DNA from: an uncultured Anaerolineae bacterium
Lineage (GTDB): Bacteria; Chloroflexota; Anaerolineae; Aggregatilineales; UBA2796
NCBI GenBank assembly: GCA_938005675.1
Contig: CALKXH010000087.1
Span: 1-39,932 of the forward strand
Direction of reading: 5' to 3'
DNA: 39,932 nt
Position 1 is the first letter of the stretch; every line of letters starts with the position of its first letter. Of this stretch, positions 1 to 8,489 are shown in pieces. Below the pieces are notes generated by a model that searched no databases, was not told the DNA's origin, and saw nothing but the letters and a program-made list of their open reading frames with translations. Position numbers and translations under genes: made by a program.

Positions 1-862
1 ACTGGTAGCTGTAGGCTTGAGCGATCAGGATGCCGTCGCACAGCTCTTGGCAGACGGGGAAGATGTTGGCGGTGTTCAAGCCGTTGCCGCCGACGATCAG
101 CCCTTGATAGCCCAGCTCGCGCAGCTGCTTGACGAGGTTGCCACCATCAGCCGCCAAGCCGCTGATGATGACCAGCTCAGGCTCGAGCGGCAAGACGTTG
201 GTGACCTGCGTGGTGAAATCAGTGTCAGTCGTCTGGAAAGTCTGCACATCCAGCAGCTCCAAGCCCAAGTCTTTGACGGTTTGCTGGAAAGTGCCCGTCT
301 CAGAGACGCTGAAGGCATCGTTCTGGGCGTAGAAGACCGCCACGCGCTTGATGTCGGGGTTGATCTTGAGCGCCTGCTTCACGGCGTTGGGCGCCACGAT
401 TGCCACAGGCGCCGAGACGCGGAAGATGAAGCGCCCGATCTGCGGGATGCCGCGCGCCGTGTTGGAGGGCGCGATGACCGGCACGCCGGCTTGATCGGCG
501 ATGGGATCGGCAGCGAAAGCTTGCTGCGAGAGCGTCGGACCGAGGATGCCGACGACGTTTTCACGGTTGATCAGGGTCTGGAAGGCGTTGATGGCGCCGG
601 CTTCATCGCCGCCCGTGTCGGCGTAAGCGATGCGGATCGGACGCCCGTTCACGCCGCCGCGCTCGTTGAAGAACGCTTCGGCAATCTGGGCGCCAATGAC
701 CTGTTCCTGACCGAGCAGTGCCACGTTACTGGTCTGTGCCACGCCCACGCCAATGACGATGGGGTCCTCTTGCGCGCGCACCAGCAGGGCGCTGGGCAAG
801 AGCACCATCAACGCTACCAAAGTGAATGCCACAAGACGCTTGAAAAGGGTAACTTTGCTCAT
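1..862 (-). CDS. LivK-type branched-chain amino acid ABC substrate-binding protein, copy 1 (3' part outside window)
   Basis: This is a secreted type 1 periplasmic-binding-fold protein that would capture branched-chain or related amino acids for an ABC importer. The start is the ATG whose complement ends at 862. The product begins MSKVTLFKRLVAF, followed by a hydrophobic signal segment ending near LLVRAQ, and then the mature start DPIVIGVGVAQTSNVAL. About 287 codons are visible and the frame is open to the window edge, so the C-terminus is missing. By eye about nine of ten residues match the next gene (1096-2313). The pair is therefore a recent tandem duplication, and their promoters are also alike. 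No permease or ATPase of this type lies to the right; any partners must be further left or elsewhere. The substrate cannot be fixed from sequence. Confidence 0.9.
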   Translation of the reverse strand, partial: MSKVTLFKRLVAFTLVALMVLLPSALLVRAQEDPIVIGVGVAQTSNVALLGQEQVIGAQIAEAFFNERGGVNGRPIRIAYADTGGDEAGAINAFQTLINRENVVGILGPTLSQQAFAADPIADQAGVPVIAPSNTARGIPQIGRFIFRVSAPVAIVAPNAVKQALKINPDIKRVAVFYAQNDAFSVSETGTFQQTVKDLGLELLDVQTFQTTDTDFTTQVTNVLPLEPELVIISGLAADGGNLVKQLRELGYQGLIVGGNGLNTANIFPVCQELCDGILIAQAYSYQ

Positions 863-908
863 GTAACCTTCCTCAAAAAACTGAAGAACCTTCTGGGTTC
901 ATCTCGGA

Positions 909-937
909 ATTATAGTTCAGCTTTACAACTGTGCAAA
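909..937 (-). promoter_or_regulatory. Sigma-70-type promoter of LivK copy 1
   Basis: On the minus strand there is a perfect -10 TATAAT (909-914) and a -35-like TTTGCA (932-937) with a 17-base spacer. The start codon lies about 40 bases downstream. The motif GAACTATAATT is repeated in front of copy 2, showing that the promoter was duplicated with the gene. Confidence 0.65.
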
Positions 938-1033
938 ACAGAATTTTTTGTGCATTTCACACAAAACCTCTGCCTTTCAATCAGCTGGTCTAGATCAGTT
1001 AATCATCCCTTAAATTATCGGAGCGCGGAACGA

Positions 1034-1068
1034 AAACAAGAGACAAGCTTATCAGCTGTCTCTTGTTT
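1034..1068 (-). terminator. Hairpin downstream of LivK copy 2
   Basis: A perfect 12-base-pair inverted repeat (1034-1045 and 1057-1068) encloses an 11-base loop. It sits 28 bases past the stop of the 1096-2313 gene. Read on the minus strand, the 3' arm ends in GTTTTC, so the T run is short. A terminator separating the two LivK copies is the likeliest role. Mild doubt remains because the stem is AT-rich. Confidence 0.55.
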
Positions 1069-1095
1069 CCAACGAAAGGAGATGCTTGGGTGACG

Positions 1096-2313
1096 CTAGT
1101 CGACGAAGGTGAAGCGACCTTCCTTGCCGTCCTCGCTCATCTCGATGCGCGCCACATAGAAGCGCTCTTGGACGATCTCGCCGCCGGCGGGCGTGCCGTC
1201 GTCTTTCTTGGTCTCCTCGAAGGAGATCGGACCCAGCGGCGTATCGTACTTGCCGTTCATGATCTCATCGCGTAGCTCGGCGCGCAGGGTCGCCAAGTCC
1301 ATATCCTTGAGCGGCTTGCGCTCGTCCAAGCGCGAGAGCGCCTCCACGAAGACCTGGATGCCCGTGAACGCCTGAGCGCTGAACTGCGGCGGCTCTTTGC
1401 CTTGCTGCGCCTTGTACGCTTCGCGGAAGGCTTGGTTGATCTCGCTATCGTACTGGTAGCTGTACGCCTGCGCAACGAGGATGCCGTCGCACAGCGCTTG
1501 GCAGACGGGGAACAGGTTGGTAGTGTTGAAGCCGTTGCCGCCCACGATCAGCCCTTTGTAGCCGAACTCGCGCAGCTGGCGCACCAAGTTGCCGCCATCG
1601 GCAGCCAAGCCGCTGATGATGATCAGCTCAGGCTCGAGCGGCAGGACGTTGGTGATCTGCGTGGTGAAGTCGGTGTCGGTCGTCTGGAAAGTCTGCACGT
1701 CCAGCAGCTCCAGCTCCAAGTCCTTGACCGTCTGCTGAAAGACGCCCGTCTCGGAGACGCTAAAGGCGTCGTTCTGAGCGTAGAAGACCGCCACGCGCTT
1801 GAGATCAGGATTGATCTTGATCGCCTGCTTGACGGCGTTCGGGGCGATGAACGTCACAGGGGCGGAGACGCGGAAGATGAAGCGCCCGATCTGCGGGATG
1901 CCGCGCGCCGTGTTGGAGGGCGCGATGACCGGCACACCGGCTTGATCGGCGATGGGGTCGGCGGCGAAGGCTTGCTGCGAGAGCGTTGGACCCAAGATGC
2001 CGACGACGTTTTCACGGTTGATCAAGGTCTGGAAGGCATTGATGGCGCCGGCTTCATCGCCGCCGGTGTCAGCGTAAGCGATGCGAATCGGACGCCCGTT
2101 CACGCCGCCGCGCTCGTTGAAGAACGCCTCGGCGATCTGCGCGCCGATGACCTGCTCCTGACCGAAGAGCGCCACATTGGTGGTTTGCGCCACCGCCACG
2201 CCGATCACAATTGGCTCTTCCTCCGCGCGCACCAGCAGGGCGCTAGGCAGGACGACCATCAACGCCACTAGGGCGAAGGCTACCAAGCGTTTGGAAAAGG
2301 GTACTTTGCTCAT
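1096..2313 (-). CDS. LivK-type branched-chain amino acid ABC substrate-binding protein, copy 2
   Basis: A complete 405-residue binding protein. It starts MSKVPFSKRLVAF, with a signal peptide of about 30 residues ending at LLVRAEE. A type 1 periplasmic-binding (Peripla_BP_6) fold follows: ligand-site style segments GILGPTLSQQAFAADP and VIAPSNTARGIPQ in lobe 1, RVAVFYAQNDAF at the lobe crossover, and FSAQAFTGIQVFVEAL near the C-terminus. The start is supported by GAGGAGAG a few bases upstream and by exact correspondence with copy 1. Its own TATAAT lies upstream and a hairpin follows, so it is transcribed on its own. The amino acid bound is not known. The CXXXC in PVCQALCDG may form a disulfide in the exported protein. 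Confidence 0.93.
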   Translation of the reverse strand: MSKVPFSKRLVAFALVALMVVLPSALLVRAEEEPIVIGVAVAQTTNVALFGQEQVIGAQIAEAFFNERGGVNGRPIRIAYADTGGDEAGAINAFQTLINRENVVGILGPTLSQQAFAADPIADQAGVPVIAPSNTARGIPQIGRFIFRVSAPVTFIAPNAVKQAIKINPDLKRVAVFYAQNDAFSVSETGVFQQTVKDLELELLDVQTFQTTDTDFTTQITNVLPLEPELIIISGLAADGGNLVRQLREFGYKGLIVGGNGFNTTNLFPVCQALCDGILVAQAYSYQYDSEINQAFREAYKAQQGKEPPQFSAQAFTGIQVFVEALSRLDERKPLKDMDLATLRAELRDEIMNGKYDTPLGPISFEETKKDDGTPAGGEIVQERFYVARIEMSEDGKEGRFTFVD

Positions 2314-2357
2314 AAAGAACTCTCCTCAAAAGCCGAACTTTTTCGGACTCGTAAGCA

Positions 2358-2387
2358 ATTATAGTTCGGCGCCTCAGCGTAGCGCAA
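2358..2387 (-). promoter_or_regulatory. Sigma-70-type promoter of LivK copy 2
   Basis: A minus-strand TATAAT at 2358-2363 is preceded by TTGCGC (2382-2387) with an 18-base spacer. The flanking GAACTATAATT is identical to the promoter of copy 1. The transcript would start about 35 bases before the ATG. Confidence 0.6.
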
Positions 2388-2434
2388 AGATTGAGGTTTG
2401 TGCGTTTTCACAAAGGAGCGACAAGCCTGCGCGC

Positions 2435-3400
2435 TCACAGCTCAACAGTGCGCCCCTCTTGAGCGAGGATCACCTCCGTCTCAAAGCTCTGGGCGCTGCC
2501 GCGACTGCGAAAAGCCAGATAGTTGTACGCCTCCGCCACGGCATTCCAGAGCTGCTCATCTGTGGCAAGGGGATCGTGATGAGTTAGGGCGAGACGCTTA
2601 CAGCGCGCCCGAAAAGCCAGTTCGGCGCCCATTTTGGGCGTGCTATGCCCCCAATCGCGCTTTTCATCGATGACTTGCTCGAAGCTGTATTGGGCATCGA
2701 AAATCAGCAGGTCGGCATCGCGGAAAAACTCGACGTAACGGGCGGTATGCTCGGCATCCATACGCTGATATTCGCCGTCCGTGGCGTAGACCAAGACTTT
2801 GCCCTGATGAGTCAGGCGGTAGGCGTAAGCGCCGCCCGGATGCGAGAGCAACATCAGCTGAATGTGGACGTCGTTGATCTGGAACGGCTCGTTGGGGTCG
2901 AGGATCGTCCACGTGCGCGTGGCGCCCATGTAATCCATCGGGACGGGGAAATAGACCTCGCGCTGCTGATCCTCGAAGCGCGTGATCAGGTCGGGGAAGG
3001 GGCTGTAGAAATGAAAGGTGTTGCCGCGCACGTACGCCGGGGCGAAGAAGACGAAGCCCTGAACGTGATCCCAGTGCGTATGCGAGATCAGGATGTGCGC
3101 CTCACCCTGCCCGCTACCGAAAGCTTGGCGCATCAGCGCATTGCCCAACAGGCGCATCCCAGAGCCGCAATCGAGGATGAAGAGGGTCTCGCCGGCGCGC
3201 ACCTCCATGCAGGTGGTGTTGCCGCCCGCCGTTGAGGCGATCCACTGAGGCAGACGGGCGATATATTGATCGACGGCGGCGTGGTCGGTCAGATCGACGC
3301 CGACGGCGCCCAAGAGAGCCGCTTTGAGCTTCTCGCGGAGCTCTTCTTCGCCCATCGGCGCGGGGATGCTGCCACGTGCGCCCCAGAATGTTACTTTCAT
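2435..3400 (-). CDS. MBL-fold metallo-hydrolase
   Basis: A 321-residue metallo-beta-lactamase-fold enzyme. The N-terminus MKVTFWGARGSIPAP and the loop FILDCGSGMRLLGN resemble phosphodiesterase-like or RNase Z-like members of the fold. The metal-binding signature HTHWDH is at residues 107-112. Later ligands are likely in LLSHPGG, VYATDGEY and LTHHDP. There is no signal peptide, so it is cytoplasmic. It stands alone between the LivK pair and the NodB gene. A minus-strand TACAAT (3469-3474) is a possible -10, but no good -35 is visible. The fold and metal site are clear. The substrate is not, since this subgroup includes cyclic nucleotide phosphodiesterases as well as many uncharacterised hydrolases. 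Confidence 0.85.
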   Translation of the reverse strand: MKVTFWGARGSIPAPMGEEELREKLKAALLGAVGVDLTDHAAVDQYIARLPQWIASTAGGNTTCMEVRAGETLFILDCGSGMRLLGNALMRQAFGSGQGEAHILISHTHWDHVQGFVFFAPAYVRGNTFHFYSPFPDLITRFEDQQREVYFPVPMDYMGATRTWTILDPNEPFQINDVHIQLMLLSHPGGAYAYRLTHQGKVLVYATDGEYQRMDAEHTARYVEFFRDADLLIFDAQYSFEQVIDEKRDWGHSTPKMGAELAFRARCKRLALTHHDPLATDEQLWNAVAEAYNYLAFRSRGSAQSFETEVILAQEGRTVEL

Positions 3401-3584
3401 GACTACGCTCTACCTTTTGCGCTTCGAGTGTTCGCTATGCCGATTGGCTATCTGCAGCGCTCTCTATAATTGTAACCTCGTTTTCAGATCGTTGTGCGGA
3501 AGCGCCGCGCGGATGGCTCTCAGCTGCCATTCTAGCGATATACCGAAAGGCTCACATCGGTCTTTGGTTAGAGTCTCTCAACAC

Positions 3585-4511
3585 TCACGGCGCGCAAGCC
3601 TGACCGAGCGGATCGGGCGTTGGCGGGTAGCCGATGCCGATGGCGGGCGCGTTGGGCTGATCGGCTGGGCGGGGCAGCGCATGGAAAGTCGCGCCGAGAT
3701 CGCGCAACGCAGCGATGAGCAGCGGCAAGGCGCGCCGCGTGAGCGGCACAGCGTCGTGCATCAGCACGATCAAGCCTTGGCGCGCTTCGGTGGCGCGGCG
3801 GGGCGGCTCGCCTGCGCACAGATAGCGCCGCACGCCCTGATAGCTGCCCCGTCCGTAGAGCAGCCAATCGCGCATGGCTTCTGGGTCGGCGGGCGCCGAG
3901 CGCGGCAGGCTATCGCCGTTGCTGACGTGCCAGCCGCTGTAATCGTAAACGCCCTGCAGCCAGGCGAGGTATTTGCGGTAAGGGCGCAGCGCAGGCGCGC
4001 GCTCCAGCGAGGCGAAATTGCGCGGATTGAGGAAATCGTTCAGCCCGTTGTTGCCGCCGGGACGCCGAAAGAGGCGCGGCTGCGCCAAATAACGCCGATA
4101 GGCTCGCTCATCCGTCTCGGCGAGCATCTGATGAATGCGCCGCTCGCATTGGAGGTACTGCTCCGCCAAGTGCGCCATGCTCGGCTCATCGGCGAGGGTA
4201 TTGCCGTCGTGTTGCCACAGATGGTTGCCGATAGCGTGTCCCGCGTCGATCATACGCACCAAAACAGAGCCTTCCCAAGCGTTGATGGCGCTTCCGTGCA
4301 GGAAAAATGTGGCAGGCACGTTCTCGCGGCTCAGCGTATCAAGGACTTCAACAGTCGCGCCGTCGCCGTCGCGATCAGTGGTCGGTCCATCGTCAAAAGT
4401 CAGGTAAATCGGGAAAGGCGCGCCATCAGCTTGGGCAAGGCGCGGCACGCTCAGGGCGGCGGCGCTCAAAGCGAGCAGTTTCAGGAAGGCGCGGCGGCTG
4501 TAGGAGCGCAT
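3585..4511 (-). CDS. Tat-exported polysaccharide deacetylase (NodB family)
   Basis: A 308-residue secreted deacetylase. The N-terminus has a twin-arginine signal (RRAFLKLLALSAAAL), so it is probably exported folded. NodB motif 1 is LTFDDGP, with Asp40 as likely base and Asp41 as metal ligand. Motif 2 is HLWQH (His97 and His101, metal ligands). Motif 3 is degenerate: RRPGGNN instead of RxPYG. The family removes N-acetyl groups from peptidoglycan, chitin oligomers or exopolysaccharide. It begins two bases after the LysM gene upstream, so the two are co-transcribed, and a cell-wall glycan is the most plausible substrate. An insertion of about 90 residues between motifs 3 and the C-terminal LIVLMHD segment is longer than in minimal NodB proteins. 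Confidence 0.87.
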   Translation of the reverse strand: MRSYSRRAFLKLLALSAAALSVPRLAQADGAPFPIYLTFDDGPTTDRDGDGATVEVLDTLSRENVPATFFLHGSAINAWEGSVLVRMIDAGHAIGNHLWQHDGNTLADEPSMAHLAEQYLQCERRIHQMLAETDERAYRRYLAQPRLFRRPGGNNGLNDFLNPRNFASLERAPALRPYRKYLAWLQGVYDYSGWHVSNGDSLPRSAPADPEAMRDWLLYGRGSYQGVRRYLCAGEPPRRATEARQGLIVLMHDAVPLTRRALPLLIAALRDLGATFHALPRPADQPNAPAIGIGYPPTPDPLGQACAP

Positions 4512-4513
4512 GA

Positions 4514-6544
4514 TCAGCTGCGGCTCACCAACGCAGCGACGGTCAAGCCGCTGATGAGCGTCAGGGCGGCTAGAGAGGCGATCACCAAGCCGAGATTCTC
4601 CAGCAGGAAGGCTAGCAACGGTCCGCGTTGCGAGTCGGCGGGCGCGCCGTTGGAGGGGGGCGACAGCTCAAGGGCGGCAGGCAGGGCAGTCGGCTGATAG
4701 CTGCCCGCCGCGCCGAAGCCGACCGTCAGCGCGACGCCGCGCTGCACCTGCACTTGCAGCTGAGCGGGCGTGGTCATGCCGTAGGTCTCAGGCGGGATGG
4801 CGATCAGGCTGTAAGTCCCTTCGGCGAGCTCTGTGAAGCAGGTTGGCTTGAGGGCGGCTGTGCTGAGGCGCTGCACCTCGACGCCATCTTGCAGCAGGCT
4901 GACTTGCATCCCGACGAGCAGCGGCTCGCCTTGATCGCGCAGGCGGTTGGTGTTGGCATCGTCAAAGGCAATGACGCACAGCTGCGCCTGATCGGGCGGC
5001 GGCGGCTCTTGAGCGATGGTGGGAATGGCGGCGAGCGCCTGAGTGGACGAGGTCACCGTCGGCGGGACAGTTGTTGGCGGCGGGACGGTTGGCGAGAGGA
5101 CTGTTGGCGAGAGGGTCGGCGCAGCGGGCGGGACTGTCTCCTCAGGGCGGGGCGTTTGCGTGGGTACGTCGGTTGGCTGGGAAGCAGGCAGCGACTCGGT
5201 TGGGAGGGCAGTCGGCGTGGTGATGATCAAGACGGTCATGCCTGTGGGTGTAGCAGAGACTGATGCGCTCTGCGCGGGGGCAGCGGGGGAGGTGGCGCTT
5301 AAGGCTGAGCCTGTGCGCGGCGCATCGGTCGGCGTCGCGCTCGGCGCGAGCGCGACGCTCTCGACGGTTGGCAACGCCCCTGAGCCAGCTGGCGGGAGGA
5401 GGGTGCTGCGCGGGCGAATCGGGTGGCTCAGGATGCGGCGCGGGTCTTGCGGGGGGATGCGCAGACGCGATGCGGGCGTCGGCACAGGTGTGATCGTCTG
5501 TGGAGGCGGCACAACAGGCACGACCGTGATCGGGATGATCGTGATCGGGGTGACGGCAATGGGCGAGACGACGATGAAAGGCGTGAAGGCGGGCGAGACG
5601 TTTGGATCGGGCGTCGGGGTGGCGGTCACCACGATATAAGTGACGTTCGGGGCGGGCGTCTTGATAATCAGGCGCTGTCCGACGCGAATGATGAACTCTT
5701 CAGGCGGGATGTTGTTCAGCTGGCGCAGCTCGGTCAGGGTGATGCCGTAAGCCACGGCGATGGAAGCCAACGTATCGCCCTCTTGCACCACGTGGATGAT
5801 GCTGCCGTCGGGCTGCATCGCTTGCGGCGTGACGAACGGCACGTCTCGGCGCACGGTCGGCACTGGGACGCCCGCGCCGCCGCTCCCGACGCCCGCCCGC
5901 AAACTCACGTTATCCCAGTAGACGTGATTGAGCAACATGCCGACGTCTTGCGTGGCGTTCAGGAAGACAGTCACGCCGTTATCGTTCTGCGAGCGCGCCT
6001 CAACGCTCATCGGCAGGAACTGATCGAAGGGCTGGATATAAGGCGACCAGATCACGCTTGGCGCGGCGGGATTCGTGCCGCCGGTCGGGTCGATGCCGAT
6101 GCGCGTGCGCGCGCCCGACTCGCGCTGCGAGGTGCGTGGCGTGTCGGCGCCGATGCACGAATCCTCGCGGTTGCAGGTGAAGACGTTCGCGTACGCCGTG
6201 AAGACCAGCGGCGTGCCAGCTCGCACGCCCGCCACGAACTGATAGGCGTTCATGGTGAAGGCATAGCTGGAGGTATCGACTTTCCACGACGGGCTGAAGC
6301 CGGGAAACTCGTTGAAGACCCAATCTTGCTTGGAGGAGTTGACGGGCACGTTGGCGGTGAGCGTCCAGCCCGTCGGCACCACGCCGCCCGGTCCGCCGAC
6401 GTACGATTCCATGCCGTTGTTGGTGAGCAGCTCAGTGCCTTGAGCGCGCACAGCCAACCAGCCGCGCGCTGCGAGAATCAGCGCCAGCACGCCAATGCAG
6501 CCGATCAAGATAGCCCAGTTGACTTTGCGAAACACTGCCTCCAT
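4514..6544 (-). CDS. LysM-domain envelope protein with Thr/Pro-rich stalk and C-terminal membrane anchor
   Basis: A 676-residue surface protein. Residues about 12-33 are a hydrophobic export or anchor segment. Residues 36-225 look like a carbohydrate-binding-type beta-sandwich (opening LLTNNGMES). A LysM domain lies at about 247-295 (VVQEGDTLASIAVAYGI through VGQRLIIK). LysM binds N-acetylglucosamine glycans such as peptidoglycan. Residues about 300-515 are a low-complexity Pro/Thr/Ser linker. A SdrD-B-like or carboxypeptidase-regulatory-like beta domain follows (IAFDDANTNRLRDQGEP, typical of the repeat start). A C-terminal hydrophobic helix ends in LVSRS. It leads a two-gene operon with the NodB deacetylase, so I infer a wall-binding scaffold that works with it. 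Confidence 0.85.
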   Translation of the reverse strand: MEAVFRKVNWAILIGCIGVLALILAARGWLAVRAQGTELLTNNGMESYVGGPGGVVPTGWTLTANVPVNSSKQDWVFNEFPGFSPSWKVDTSSYAFTMNAYQFVAGVRAGTPLVFTAYANVFTCNREDSCIGADTPRTSQRESGARTRIGIDPTGGTNPAAPSVIWSPYIQPFDQFLPMSVEARSQNDNGVTVFLNATQDVGMLLNHVYWDNVSLRAGVGSGGAGVPVPTVRRDVPFVTPQAMQPDGSIIHVVQEGDTLASIAVAYGITLTELRQLNNIPPEEFIIRVGQRLIIKTPAPNVTYIVVTATPTPDPNVSPAFTPFIVVSPIAVTPITIIPITVVPVVPPPQTITPVPTPASRLRIPPQDPRRILSHPIRPRSTLLPPAGSGALPTVESVALAPSATPTDAPRTGSALSATSPAAPAQSASVSATPTGMTVLIITTPTALPTESLPASQPTDVPTQTPRPEETVPPAAPTLSPTVLSPTVPPPTTVPPTVTSSTQALAAIPTIAQEPPPPDQAQLCVIAFDDANTNRLRDQGEPLLVGMQVSLLQDGVEVQRLSTAALKPTCFTELAEGTYSLIAIPPETYGMTTPAQLQVQVQRGVALTVGFGAAGSYQPTALPAALELSPPSNGAPADSQRGPLLAFLLENLGLVIASLAALTLISGLTVAALVSRS

Positions 6545-6572
6545 ACTCCTGATAGCTGAAAATCAGCGCCGC

Positions 6573-6578
6573 ATTATA
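6573..6578 (-). promoter_or_regulatory. -10 element upstream of the LysM-NodB operon
   Basis: A perfect minus-strand TATAAT lies 28 bases before the LysM gene start. No good -35 is seen at 16-18 bases. The rest of the divergent region (6545-6798) holds AT-rich sequence and must also contain the promoter of the kinase gene on the plus strand, which I could not define. Confidence 0.45.
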
Positions 6579-6798
6579 ACATACACACGCCAACTTTCAG
6601 CTCAACGTTGCCCAAGCGCATAGAATTGCGCCTTCTCACGCTGGACGGAATATTGACGCGCTTATGGCTACGCTATTAACTTTAATTGATAGACCTTTGA
6701 GAGAGATAAACCCGCTGCGCCTCGCTATGATGGAATCCGAACGCGAAACGCAGCGCCGCCATCCGCCTGATCAGTGAGCAGCCGAGAGAAATACGAGC

Positions 6799-8037
6799 GT
6801 GGCTGAAAAACGGACGATCCTCTATATCGAAGATGATGCCCAAGCGCGCAACTTGGTGCGCAAAATTCTCCAGCGGGACTTCAACGTCCTGACAGCGCAG
6901 AATGGCTTGGAGGGTTTGGATATCCTCAAGCACCAAATGCCCGATCTGGTCATAACCGACCTGAATCTGCCCGATCTCTCCGGCGAGATCATCGCTGCGC
7001 GCATCCGCGCCATCGCCGGCGATGCACTGCCCATCGTGGCGATGACCGCCCACAACGAAAAGCAAGTCCGCGACCGCGCCCTAGCCGCGGGCTGCATCGG
7101 CTACATCACCAAGCCGATTGACTCGCGCACCCTCCCCGCCACCATTCACGAGTTTCTGGGCGGGCGGACTGAGCAGCTCGACGCCGCCGATCAGCGCCGC
7201 GCCACCCAAGAGATGCAAGCCGACCTGACCAGCCAGCTGGAACGCACCGTCCGTAAGCTGCAAGAGGATAACGCCGAGCTGCGCAACCTTGAACGCGCCA
7301 AGACCGCCTTCCTCACTCAGGTCTCGCACGAGCTGCGCACCCCGCTGACCGTCCTGTCCGGCTACGTCCAGATGCTGCGCCAACAGCTGCAAGCCGATCC
7401 CAGCGTCAATCCGCAGTACGCTAAGCTCGCTGACCTCGCTGCAGTGGGTGTGCAGCGCCTACAAACGGTCATGAACGAGGTGGTGGTCATGGCGCGCCTC
7501 GCCGCTAACCAGGTCGATGCCTTCATGGCGCCCGTAGTAGTTGGCGAGCTGGCTGAGCAAGCCATCGAAGAGTATCGCCCCGCCCTAGAGCGCCGCCACC
7601 TACAGATCGAGACCAGCGGCGATTGTTGGCAGGAGACTATCACAGCCGATGCCACGCTGCTGCGACTCGCCTTCAGCAACTTAATCAGCAACGCCATCAA
7701 AGCCACGCCCGATCACGGCGCGCCGATCAACTTTTACATCGGCAAGCAAGCGGAGGTTCTGCACGTGCGCGTCAGCGATCACGGCGTCGGCATCCATCCC
7801 GAACAGCTGCGCTTGCTCTTCAAGCCCTTTTACACCAGCATCGACGTCAATCGCGGGCGCACTAGCAAGACCGACTTCTTGGGTATGGGCTTGGGCATCG
7901 GGCTGACCATCGTATCGCGCATCGTTGAGGCGCACGACGGGCGCATTTGGGCGGAAAGCCCCGGCTATGACGAGCAAGCCTGTCCCGGCGCGACCCTTCA
8001 CATTTTGCTGCCGACCGCGCGCAACCTAGCCCGTTAA
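6799..8037 (+). CDS. Soluble receiver-histidine kinase (REC-first hybrid)
   Basis: A 412-residue signalling protein with GTG start. Residues 1-122 are a receiver domain, with acidic pair Glu11/Asp12, phospho-acceptor Asp54 (ITDLNLPD), Thr83 and Lys105 in YITKP. A coiled-coil linker (about 125-165) leads into HisKA, with His177 in VSHELRTPL. The HATPase domain shows N box NLISNAIKAT, G1 DHGVGI, F box FKPFYT and G2 GMGLGIGLTIV. There is no membrane segment, so it is cytoplasmic and probably receives phosphate on its own receiver from another kinase. No response regulator with an output domain is nearby, so the target is unknown. The stop overlaps the end of the convergent zinc-ribbon gene by 12 bases. 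Confidence 0.93.
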   Translation: MAEKRTILYIEDDAQARNLVRKILQRDFNVLTAQNGLEGLDILKHQMPDLVITDLNLPDLSGEIIAARIRAIAGDALPIVAMTAHNEKQVRDRALAAGCIGYITKPIDSRTLPATIHEFLGGRTEQLDAADQRRATQEMQADLTSQLERTVRKLQEDNAELRNLERAKTAFLTQVSHELRTPLTVLSGYVQMLRQQLQADPSVNPQYAKLADLAAVGVQRLQTVMNEVVVMARLAANQVDAFMAPVVVGELAEQAIEEYRPALERRHLQIETSGDCWQETITADATLLRLAFSNLISNAIKATPDHGAPINFYIGKQAEVLHVRVSDHGVGIHPEQLRLLFKPFYTSIDVNRGRTSKTDFLGMGLGIGLTIVSRIVEAHDGRIWAESPGYDEQACPGATLHILLPTARNLAR

Positions 8038-8277
8038 GCCGCGCTGGGCGCGCGCGGGACGGTACTGATTGAAAGGCGGCACGTCGCGCTGAACTAGCAA
8101 GCCAATGCGGCGCAGCGCCTCCCTATCGACCTCGCGGTAGCGGCAGACATCGCACTGCCAAGCGGGCGTGTTCGGCGCGCAGATCAGCGTCTCGCCGTGA
8201 AAATAGATGGCGTTGGCGCGCTTCAGGTCAAGCCGCCCGACGCGGCAACGTGGGCAGGCTAAGCTATCATGGCGCAT
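8026..8277 (-). CDS. Small YgiT-like zinc-ribbon protein
   Basis: An 83-residue protein with two cysteine knuckles, CPRC (residues 8-11) and CDVC (about 42-45), separated by a short beta-rich stretch. This is the usual layout of the YgiT-type zinc-finger N-terminus found in MqsA-like antitoxins and in stand-alone small proteins. There is no helix-turn-helix region and no adjacent toxin gene, so an antitoxin role is not supported. A minus-strand TAGAAT (8307-8312) is a possible -10, and AAGGAT lies before the start. It is convergent with and slightly overlaps the kinase gene. The function is unknown; regulatory or metal-binding roles are both possible. Confidence 0.7.
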   Translation of the reverse strand: MRHDSLACPRCRVGRLDLKRANAIYFHGETLICAPNTPAWQCDVCRYREVDREALRRIGLLVQRDVPPFNQYRPARAQRGLTG

Positions 8278-8424
8278 GGTAAATCCTTCCCGATTCTTCT
8301 CTAATGATTCTAGGGCAGCTGGGCGCGCTCAGCTGTTCAAATTGAGCTAGGATCGGCTAATGCTTTGAAACTGCTGGAAATTTCTGACCGCGCACTAGCG
8401 CTTCAATTGTTAAGGCTTGTCGCC

Positions 8425-8452
8425 TTGCGCGCCCTGTGCAGCGCGCTATAGT
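8425..8452 (+). promoter_or_regulatory. Promoter of the cyclic-nucleotide-binding gene
   Basis: TTGCGC (8425-8430), a 16-base spacer and TATAGT (8447-8452). The transcript would begin near 8459. This makes the upstream in-frame codons from 8436 unlikely to be translated and supports the later start at 8490. Confidence 0.5.
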
Positions 8453-8489
8453 TGGCGTTGCGCAGACCTTTTGCACAGGAGCGATGCTG

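Noticed and set aside
17-1093. A 358-codon plus-strand frame across the LivK copy 1 region
   Set aside because: It runs through the promoter and intergenic hairpin and mirrors the sense LivK gene. A similar frame occurs opposite copy 2, as expected of a duplicated shadow.
5043-5639. Gly/Val-rich plus-strand frame opposite the LysM protein linker
   Set aside because: The low-complexity Thr/Pro linker on the minus strand produces repetitive Gly/Val in antisense. No start signals are present.
8026-8277. MqsA-type antitoxin
   Set aside because: Only the zinc-ribbon part is present; there is no helix-turn-helix and no MqsR-like toxin next to it.
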